5,512 nt of DNA, from NCBI GenBank assembly GCA_900770785.1, contig CAAGLJ010000063.1:1-5512 (forward strand), read 5' to 3'. The position numbers and the translations under genes were made by a program. Position 1 is the first letter of the stretch, and each line of letters opens with the position of its first letter. Below, in pieces: positions 1 to 5,284 of the stretch. This DNA is from Lachnospiraceae bacterium (lineage in GTDB: Bacteria > Bacillota > Clostridia > Lachnospirales > Lachnospiraceae). The notes beneath the pieces were generated by a model. That model ran no database searches. It was given only the letters and a program-made list of their open reading frames with translations, and had not been told where the DNA came from.

Positions 1-1404
1 AAGCCTTGGTCCGGGAGCACTGCTAACCCATTGAACCAGTTCTTCTTTAGAAACAGGTTCCGGTCTCCAACGAAAGGATAGTCTGCGGGTATCATACTGG
101 GCAAGTTTTTTCCGGATATTCTCCTGTACTAATGCTGGTACCTTCATAGACATCATACTTTTAGGAAGCATTTCTTTAATTTTCCAATACTGGACCAGGG
201 ACCCGGAGGCAAAGACCCAATAACAGGAATACTCCTGTGACAAACAAGTTATCCACTTCAAGGCAAGAGGTATTAGAGAAAGTGGAAGTTGCGCATGAGC
301 TTCATCCAGGAATAAGACACTCCCCGGCAGCTGCTGAAGCCGCCGTAGTACAGAGGGCCGATTAGAAGCCAAAGTTTCGAAGAATGCCACTGCGGTCGTC
401 ACAATGACGGGTGCCTGCCAACTGGAACTTAGCTGCCGATATGCTTCCTGTTCGAAATCAACTTTGGAATGGACTGCGGCCACAACTTCCCTTGGATTCT
501 CTCCCGGAAGAGTCAGTGCCTTTCGATAGACTTTTACAGACTGGTTGATAATATTGGTAAAAGGAAGGATAACGAAGATCCGTCTGGCGCCGGTATGTAT
601 AGACTGCCGAAGCAGATGGGCCATCACAGCAGTTGTTTTTCCGGAACCTACTGGAGCATCACAAAAACTGTATGGAGCCTGCATAGTTTTTTCCTGCATT
701 TCCCGATAAAATTGCAATCTCAGCTGATTGCGTGTATCATACTCCCCTTTTCCCAAATTCTGCACATACGCGTCAAGTGCTTTAAGGCGTTCTTCTGCAC
801 GCAACCGCGGAATTGCAGTAAGCTGTGAGTTCCCATAAGTTTCGGCAGCATCAGTAAAATCTGCGGAAGCCTGGATAGAAAGTAATAGTCTAAGGAAAAC
901 CTGAATATTTCCTGCGAAATCTCCTGCTGCACTGCTAATTTGTTCCAATTCTGTTCCCAGGAGCAACCGTTGAATAGAAAGAAGAGCCGGTAAATCTCTA
1001 TTTGTACGATTGTACAATTCCTGATCCCGAAAAGCTTTCTCGTCCTTCAAAAATTCATCTGAAAAATTCGGGAGCCCCACATGATGAGAATATACGGTAA
1101 TCCCTGCAAAAGAATCTTGCGGAAGAAGAAAAGCGCAGCCTGCATCCATATGATGTAAGGGCAAACGAGCAGCAGGTTTTACGCCCGAGAGGCAATCCTG
1201 GTTTTCCGGTTCCAGTTTTCCCAGATCATGATAGATGGCTGCCAATCTGGCTTCTGTCCCAAGCATGTTCTGCTGATTTTCCGAAAGGAATGGCGCCAGT
1301 TCACCTAAACTCTCCTCCACTTTTTTCAGGACATGACGAATATGGATTTCATAAGGTTGAGCTGGATATGTATCTTTTGCACTGTGAGCCAGATACTGTT
1401 TCAT
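1..1404 (-). CDS. cas3: Cas3 HD nuclease-helicase, C-terminus cut by window edge
   Basis: The frame is open for all 468 codons from the ATG at 1404 to the left edge, so this is the N-terminal part of the protein. Cas3 is recruited by target-bound Cascade and degrades DNA using a 3'-5' helicase and an HD nuclease. The HD domain shows H7 (YLAHS), H21/H24, the H59-D60 pair in YHDLGK, H84-H85 and H107-H108. The helicase part shows a Q motif near Q227, Walker A GSGKT at 253-257, LPFTNIINQ at 280-288, DEAH at 367-370 and an ASGS motif III at 399-402. The family is usually about 700-800 residues, so roughly a third is missing here. The start overlaps the cas7 stop as ATGA and has no clear Shine-Dalgarno, which suggests translational coupling. 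No motif is broken in the visible part, so the nuclease-helicase looks functional. Being last after cas7 is unusual for I-C. Confidence 0.95.
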   Translation of the reverse strand, partial: MKQYLAHSAKDTYPAQPYEIHIRHVLKKVEESLGELAPFLSENQQNMLGTEARLAAIYHDLGKLEPENQDCLSGVKPAARLPLHHMDAGCAFLLPQDSFAGITVYSHHVGLPNFSDEFLKDEKAFRDQELYNRTNRDLPALLSIQRLLLGTELEQISSAAGDFAGNIQVFLRLLLSIQASADFTDAAETYGNSQLTAIPRLRAEERLKALDAYVQNLGKGEYDTRNQLRLQFYREMQEKTMQAPYSFCDAPVGSGKTTAVMAHLLRQSIHTGARRIFVILPFTNIINQSVKVYRKALTLPGENPREVVAAVHSKVDFEQEAYRQLSSSWQAPVIVTTAVAFFETLASNRPSVLRRLQQLPGSVLFLDEAHAQLPLSLIPLALKWITCLSQEYSCYWVFASGSLVQYWKIKEMLPKSMMSMKVPALVQENIRKKLAQYDTRRLSFRWRPEPVSKEELVQWVSSAPGPRL

Positions 1405-2297
1405 TGTTCAACCAAGTCGACACAGCTGGCAACTTTATCTTTTAAAGCATCCGGCAATCCAATTTTATCCTGATAATCGGCCCAAGATTTCGAAGGTTCT
1501 TCCCGATTCCCGATTCGTTCTGGTGTCAGCGCTTCCATCAGCAGGTAATCCGGACAACTTCCCAGAAGATTCTCATGTTCGATATACCAAGCATGACGAA
1601 TTCTCACATCCGTCCGCATGGCAGAGCGGGTTTGATCATATGCCTGAGGAATGAGGAACTTCAGTAGGTCGATATCCGCTGCAGTACAACCTGTATAATG
1701 GGCAAAGTTGGGATTTACAAAAAATGGCATGCAGTACACTCCGTGCTCCACCACCCGATATGCCATGGGTGCCATTCCCTGATTTTTATCAGCCTCAACT
1801 CCTGCTTTACTGGTATGGCTCATTCGCAATATAGAAACAGGCGAGAGGGATAACCCTAACCCAAATTGCACCACACCTGTTTTGATAAATTCCTTAGCAT
1901 TTCCACTTTCCAGAAAGGTGTTTCCAAAGACTCGCGCGTCCCAGTATTTACGGACAAATTCACTGTTCAGATACGCTTCATGATCATATTTTTCGTTCTT
2001 CACCCCACCCTTTAATTCTTTCTTAATCACTTCTCTGTCTCTCCCACGGCTTTCAAGGATCTGGAAACAATCAGTATTTTCCTTGTTACTGAAATTTTCT
2101 GGAAGTGCTTTAAAAAAAGGCGAAGTATGGTCTTCCAGCAAATCTCTAAGCTTTCTTTTAAAAGAAACTCCACTGATTTCTCCTCTTCCATCCGGTCTCT
2201 GACGCGGATCGCTTTCTCGGTCCGGATCACCATTGGGATTGGAATTGACTACCTCAATAACCAACAGTCCAGTTGCTCTGCGAAATTCAGCATCCAT
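1401..2297 (-). CDS. cas7: Cas7c (Csd2/Csh2 family), Cascade backbone subunit
   Basis: This is a 298-residue protein of the Csd2/Csh2 Cas7 family, which polymerises along the crRNA spacer (about seven copies in studied I-C complexes). Family signatures are VNSNPNGDPD at 17-26, FKRKLRD at 46-52, YWDARVFGNTF at 118-128, the TGVVQFGLGLS strand starting at 140, RMSHTSKA at 158-165 and HGVYCMPFF at 185-193. The ATG at 2297 is preferred because AAGGAGG at 2310-2304 lies 6 bases upstream. An upstream in-frame ATG at 2330 would only add 11 basic residues lying inside cas8. The gene overlaps the cas8 end by 11 bases and the cas3 start by 4. Details such as the ESDPRQRPDGRGE stretch differ from the Cas7 proteins of canonical I-C loci I can recall, so it probably belongs to a divergent branch. 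Confidence 0.93.
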   Translation of the reverse strand: MDAEFRRATGLLVIEVVNSNPNGDPDRESDPRQRPDGRGEISGVSFKRKLRDLLEDHTSPFFKALPENFSNKENTDCFQILESRGRDREVIKKELKGGVKNEKYDHEAYLNSEFVRKYWDARVFGNTFLESGNAKEFIKTGVVQFGLGLSLSPVSILRMSHTSKAGVEADKNQGMAPMAYRVVEHGVYCMPFFVNPNFAHYTGCTAADIDLLKFLIPQAYDQTRSAMRTDVRIRHAWYIEHENLLGSCPDYLLMEALTPERIGNREEPSKSWADYQDKIGLPDALKDKVASCVDLVEQ

Positions 2298-2724
2298 GAT
2301 GTTCCTCCTTCGATTCCTGTACTTCCTCATTTCTTTTTTCCGGTGTTTGTTTTTCTTTTACAGGCAAATCTGCCAAGTATCCAATAAATAATTCTGCCCT
2401 TTCTTTATCACTGAATCGAGTCTCTCTTTGCCAGTTTTTCCAAAGTCCGGCAGCAATTTTCTCATACAATGACAAAAGCCATCTAGCCCGCCAGCTTTCT
2501 TTGTCCTGTCTTAAGGAATACGTCTTCGCCCAGGCTATATAAGGCTGCATTCTTTGGGAAAGCATCATCAGTGCCTGTCCGGGCATCTCGGCAGCAGAGA
2601 GATACAGACTGCTGCCCACAAACTGTGCCGGCATATTTCCCTGCCGTACAACAGCACAATAGAATGCATGGAGCAAATCAGAGACTTTCAACATCTGCCC
2701 CAAAAGATACGGATAACTAGTCAT
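2287..2724 (-). CDS. cas11c: Cas11c small subunit from internal start within cas8
   Basis: An ATG at 2724, in the cas8 frame at Cas8 residue 544, is preceded by a full AAGGAGG (2736-2730) with 5-base spacing. The same AAGGAGGAA core stands before cas8 and cas7. Translation from it gives 145 residues beginning MTSYPYLLGQ. It appears mostly helical in its first two thirds and ends in a charged Lys/Glu-rich tail. In characterised type I-C systems the small subunit Cas11c is translated from an internal site in the 3' part of cas8c, and two copies line the Cascade belly and stabilise the complex. What is seen here is the site and frame; production of the protein is inferred from that precedent. 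The codons forming the site encode Gln-Lys-Glu-Glu, so a chance purine-rich run is possible, but the position and spacing fit the known pattern well. Confidence 0.8.
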   Translation of the reverse strand: MTSYPYLLGQMLKVSDLLHAFYCAVVRQGNMPAQFVGSSLYLSAAEMPGQALMMLSQRMQPYIAWAKTYSLRQDKESWRARWLLSLYEKIAAGLWKNWQRETRFSDKERAELFIGYLADLPVKEKQTPEKRNEEVQESKEEHHGC

Positions 2725-4353
2725 ATATTCCTCCTTTTGACAGTTCATCTTGTGCAGATACACCCCTAACAGAATCAGACTTCCCTTCCATTCCTCTTCA
2801 GATTTACTCTGTTTCTTTTTTACCAGGAGATCCCCTAACACAGGAGCGATGCGCTGCAACTTTATTATCAAAAAAGAAAGATCCTGACGGATAATCGTTT
2901 TATCATTGCTGAAAAAAACTTTGATTCCATAGTATCCAGGGTAAGCTTTAAAATCCTTGTCGATTTTGTTGCCAGATTGATTCCAGAATGCGTTCATATA
3001 TCTGGTTACTTCGAGAGGATAGATATCATTTTGGTTTTTACAAAACTGGAGATTGGGAAGATTTTGACAGCCCTTAATCCAATCATTTCTGGCCTCAATG
3101 ATTTTTTCCGGAGAAGTATTGTAGGTATATACAATCTTCGACCGACCTTTATCCAATTTTCTCAGGACAAAAAAGCGAAGACTATCACTATGCTGCATAT
3201 TACTTTTTTCTTTGTCCCGTAATCTTATGGAATCAATGAATTTACTCGAAGCTTTTTCGAATGTATTTTCCTGCACTTCTGGCGTATAGAGTTTTTGCAA
3301 ACTCGGAAGCAGCTTATTATATTTTACAGGGGATTGAGCACAAAAAACGAAAAGAACCTCCTGGGGAGCAGTTTTGGTCCATGTTTTATTTTTCTGGTCT
3401 TCCCTGCTGATCCACTCTAATGCGCTCTGCATTCTCTTTTGTTCTGTTTCAGCAAGAGGATATGACCCACTTTCAAATTTACCATAGCGTCCCTGACAAC
3501 GTTGTTCCTTGAACATGGTACGGAGTTTTACCGTGAAACCTGCTTTTAACTTAACCTCTGGCAATGGCTGGCCATTTTCAGCATAAGGATTGCCAAAGGC
3601 ATCCACCCTACCCGGAATGGTTCTGTTTCCCTTCTGGAGCTCATAATTGACAAGAGCTGCATTAAGATTAGCAGTAAATTGTCGGGAAACAACGGTGTCT
3701 CCTTGCTGAATCAGTTTTTGGGAATCAAAGACAACAGACAAAGTCCCTTGTCCTTTATCTTTTTCTTCTTTCTTAATATAAAAAAGCACCTTTAAGGCAA
3801 GAGATTGATTGATTCCTTGCTCTAAGAGAGAAAAAGCCGCTTTTTCCAAATCATCAAAAAGGATCTGAGGATTTCGGAAGCACTCTGTTTCTTTTATCAA
3901 AATTTGAATTGGATTGTTTTGATGGAGGGTTTTCAGGATACCCTGTATTTCACCCGCCTGTTTTTCCAAAGAATTACGAATCTTTCTGAAGGTATTAACG
4001 TTCCAATTCTTTTGCGTACACAACCGTTTCAATTTCTCCACATTCTCTGGAGTCACCTTTTTCTTTTCTAACCCAGCAATCCATTTCGCTGTTTCCCCAG
4101 GGTCTATACGAAAGAGAGGACATAGATTTAAAGCCGGAAATGATCCCTGATTATTCCCAAATTTCCGTACAGCTTCAGCCTGTTCTGCAAGAATATTTTC
4201 CAAACAGAGGATTTGGCCATTTCCTACCAGGATCCGTATGCAGGGTGCTTTCTTGGTTACTTTAGGCAGTTCTAGATAACTAGAGCTTATCGGCTCTACC
4301 GAAATGCCATTTTTCTCCAGCGCATCTGAAAGTTCCTTAAGTTCATTTAACAA
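2287..4353 (-). CDS. cas8c: Cas8c-like Cascade large subunit (divergent)
   Basis: This is a 688-residue protein in the position of the I-C large subunit, which in known systems recognises the PAM and helps open target DNA. I recognise it mainly by context and only weakly by sequence: a predicted core strand (VLFVFCAQSP) after an Ala-Leu-rich helix, and a helical C-terminal third with YLLGQML and LFIGYLADLP. It is somewhat longer than the Cas8c proteins I recall (roughly 550-650). No zinc-binding cysteine cluster, signal peptide or membrane segment is visible. The start is a TTG at 4353, supported by AAGGAGG at 4368-4362 with 8-base spacing; no in-frame ATG lies nearby. The start overlaps the cas5 end by 11 bases and the stop overlaps the cas7 start by 11. 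The C-terminal 145 residues also appear to be made separately as Cas11c. A distinct Cas8 subfamily is possible. Confidence 0.82.
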   Translation of the reverse strand: MLNELKELSDALEKNGISVEPISSSYLELPKVTKKAPCIRILVGNGQILCLENILAEQAEAVRKFGNNQGSFPALNLCPLFRIDPGETAKWIAGLEKKKVTPENVEKLKRLCTQKNWNVNTFRKIRNSLEKQAGEIQGILKTLHQNNPIQILIKETECFRNPQILFDDLEKAAFSLLEQGINQSLALKVLFYIKKEEKDKGQGTLSVVFDSQKLIQQGDTVVSRQFTANLNAALVNYELQKGNRTIPGRVDAFGNPYAENGQPLPEVKLKAGFTVKLRTMFKEQRCQGRYGKFESGSYPLAETEQKRMQSALEWISREDQKNKTWTKTAPQEVLFVFCAQSPVKYNKLLPSLQKLYTPEVQENTFEKASSKFIDSIRLRDKEKSNMQHSDSLRFFVLRKLDKGRSKIVYTYNTSPEKIIEARNDWIKGCQNLPNLQFCKNQNDIYPLEVTRYMNAFWNQSGNKIDKDFKAYPGYYGIKVFFSNDKTIIRQDLSFLIIKLQRIAPVLGDLLVKKKQSKSEEEWKGSLILLGVYLHKMNCQKEEYMTSYPYLLGQMLKVSDLLHAFYCAVVRQGNMPAQFVGSSLYLSAAEMPGQALMMLSQRMQPYIAWAKTYSLRQDKESWRARWLLSLYEKIAAGLWKNWQRETRFSDKERAELFIGYLADLPVKEKQTPEKRNEEVQESKEEHHGC
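2304..2310 (-). promoter_or_regulatory. Ribosome binding site deciding the cas7 start
   Basis: AAGGAGG on the minus strand lies 6 bases before the ATG at 2297, within the last codons of cas8. It favours this start over the in-frame ATG at 2330. Confidence 0.85.
2730..2736 (-). promoter_or_regulatory. Internal ribosome binding site for Cas11c
   Basis: AAGGAGG on the minus strand, 5 bases before an in-frame ATG inside cas8. It matches the sites before cas8 and cas7 in the same operon and defines the predicted small-subunit start. Confidence 0.8.
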
Positions 4354-5017
4354 AACTGTTTCCTCCTTTCGGATAGCACAGGACGCCTCCCTTGATTTCT
4401 ACATTTTGGTCATAAACAACGGCATAAGGAGACGAATATCCCCTGGAAAATACTTCTCTCAGCATGGAAGGAATCACCATGTCTGGCATAGAAGCTAAGA
4501 CATGGGTTTCCGGCCGAAATGGCCCGAAATAAGAAGGCGGAAATTCTCGCCATCCCAGGCACAAACTGGCAAAAGACTGTCCCCTCTGCAACCGCCGATT
4601 AAAGATGGCCTGGTAAGCATGCCCTGGAGAAGTTGTTTTGCTGTCCCATACTTTGGCCTTTCCTGGCAGATTATCTCTTTTCGGATTCATGATGACGTCA
4701 GCATATAATCTGTAACAGACATCAATAAGTACTGTGGCATACTGCTGATAATTATTCCCTTTTTTCACTAAATCAAGTTTCCGGAGAGGCCCACCATAAT
4801 TTGTTGCATAGGAGTAGTATTGAACCGGACGGCAAATTTCCACTTTTCGAGGAATAATCTGAATATCCGGTCCCCATAACACAGATTCAAAGATTCCTTT
4901 AACGGCAGAATAAGTCGGTGCCGGGTAGCTGCAGGGAGAGTCCCCGGTATCTGGCCGGGTCCACATTGCGGTAGGTCCAGCAATTTCCATTTGAATAGGA
5001 TAAGATAAATTTTTCAT
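4343..5017 (-). CDS. cas5c: Cas5c (Cas5d), crRNA-processing and handle-binding subunit
   Basis: This is a 224-residue Cas5 of the I-C type. In I-C systems, which lack Cas6, Cas5c cuts the pre-crRNA at the repeat hairpin and stays bound to the 5' handle at the foot of Cascade. The N-terminal RAMP fold is recognisable from EIAGPTAMWTRP at 11-22, the SYPAPTYSAVKGIFESVLW run at 30-48, the TNYGGPLRK segment at 72-80, and FNRRLQRGQSF with LGWREF at 139-159. Aligned by eye with Bacillus halodurans Cas5d (catalytic Y46, K116, H117 as I recall), the Tyr position is L47 and the Lys-His pair falls on A134-Y135, with H133 one residue away. The ATG at 5017 has only a weak AGAGAG ribosome site (5029-5024), poorer than those of the following genes. 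This is the first gene of the operon, and its end contains the cas8 ribosome site. Confidence 0.92.
   Translation of the reverse strand: MKNLSYPIQMEIAGPTAMWTRPDTGDSPCSYPAPTYSAVKGIFESVLWGPDIQIIPRKVEICRPVQYYSYATNYGGPLRKLDLVKKGNNYQQYATVLIDVCYRLYADVIMNPKRDNLPGKAKVWDSKTTSPGHAYQAIFNRRLQRGQSFASLCLGWREFPPSYFGPFRPETHVLASMPDMVIPSMLREVFSRGYSSPYAVVYDQNVEIKGGVLCYPKGGNSFVK
4362..4368 (-). promoter_or_regulatory. Ribosome binding site deciding the cas8 TTG start
   Basis: AAGGAGG on the minus strand lies 8 bases before the TTG at 4353, within the last codons of cas5. It is the main evidence for the TTG start, since no in-frame ATG is nearby. Confidence 0.85.
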
Positions 5018-5035
5018 TTTCTTCTCTCTTTTCAG

Positions 5036-5073
5036 ATTTCAATTCATACCCTATACGGGAACGGCCCGTCGGC
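5036..5073 (-). promoter_or_regulatory. CRISPR-repeat-like element in the cas operon 5' leader
   Basis: On the minus strand, TGAATTGAAAT (5046-5036) matches the last 11 bases of the array repeat, TGGATTGAAAT, at 10 of 11 positions. These 11 bases correspond to the crRNA 5' handle in studied I-C systems. Just upstream is a 5-bp hairpin, ACGGG/CCCGT (5069-5065 with 5059-5055), with a 5-base loop. Compared without gaps over 31 bases, the element matches the repeat at about 18 positions, mostly at the handle end. It has the repeat's orientation and ends 6 bases before the weak cas5 ribosome site. It may be a relic repeat or a regulatory site bound by Cas5; neither is shown. Confidence 0.4.
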
Positions 5074-5080
5074 ATATAGC

Positions 5081-5115
5081 CAGAGTGATATTGCTTTTTA
5101 GGATTTCACACTCTG
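5081..5115 (-). repeat. 7-bp inverted repeat in the cas operon 5' leader
   Basis: CAGAGTG (5081-5087) and CACTCTG (5109-5115) are perfect inverted copies separated by 21 bases. They lie inside the predicted leader transcript, so they could form an RNA stem with a 21-base loop, or a DNA operator with half-sites centred about 28 bases apart. No U-tract follows, so it is not an obvious terminator. Confidence 0.45.
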
Positions 5116-5161
5116 TGCAAAGTTATTTTTTCTTTCGAACATCTATTTGCCATTTTTATAC

Positions 5162-5190
5162 AGTATATCATAGAAAGATCGTTTTTTCAA
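5162..5190 (-). promoter_or_regulatory. Sigma-70-type promoter of the cas operon
   Basis: On the minus strand, TTGAAA (5190-5185) and TATACT (5167-5162) are separated by exactly 17 bases, each matching the consensus at five of six positions. TG one base before the -10 makes an extended -10 element. The predicted transcription start is near 5155, giving a 5' leader of about 138 bases before cas5. It points at cas5 and lies between the array end and the first cas gene, so the operon need not depend on transcription running through the array. Confidence 0.75.
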
Positions 5191-5201
5191 AATTCTTGGC
5201 G

Positions 5202-5211
5202 CATTTAAATG
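5202..5211. repeat. 10-bp palindrome upstream of the cas promoter
   Basis: CATTTAAATG is a perfect palindrome lying 11 bases upstream of the predicted -35. It could be a regulator site or simply part of an AT-rich upstream region. Confidence 0.3.
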
Positions 5212-5241
5212 ACACATGAAAAATAAATAGGGTTGAAAAAT

Positions 5242-5251
5242 TCATGCATGA
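5242..5251. repeat. 10-bp palindrome beside the array end
   Basis: TCATGCATGA is a perfect palindrome directly next to the terminal CRISPR repeat. On the minus strand it sits between GGGT and ACCC, followed by a T-rich run (TATTTATTTT). That gives at best a weak terminator for array transcription, with only 4 outer base pairs. An operator is the alternative. Confidence 0.3.
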
Positions 5252-5253
5252 TA

Positions 5254-5284
5254 CCCCCAACTCACGCCCCCTTGCGGGGGCGAC
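5254..5284 (-). repeat. Degenerate terminal CRISPR repeat
   Basis: This last repeat keeps the hairpin-forming part (5264-5284) intact but differs from the consensus at six positions, all within the 3' handle end: 5254-5257, 5261 and 5262. A decayed last repeat marks the oldest, leader-distal end of an array, which fixes the direction of array growth and transcription. Confidence 0.9.

Noticed and set aside
469..828. Plus-strand open frame of 119 codons
   Set aside because: It lies antisense inside cas3, whose frame is intact with HD and helicase motifs on the minus strand. The peptide shows no recognisable feature.
2297..2330. Upstream ATG at 2330 as the cas7 start
   Set aside because: It adds a basic 11-residue extension inside cas8. 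The ATG at 2297 has a full AAGGAGG at 6-base spacing and an N-terminus fitting the family.
2127..2387. Plus-strand open frame of 86 codons across the cas8/cas7 junction
   Set aside because: It is antisense to two well-supported overlapping genes and carries no family motif.
4502..4708. Plus-strand open frame of 68 codons
   Set aside because: It is antisense to the conserved part of cas5c and is a shadow frame.
5067..5167. Self-targeting of the cas promoter by the pseudo-spacer 5102-5067
   Set aside because: The only resemblance found was a shared TAAAAA run near the promoter. It is not next to a TTC and the bases around it do not match, so there is no seed-and-PAM support.
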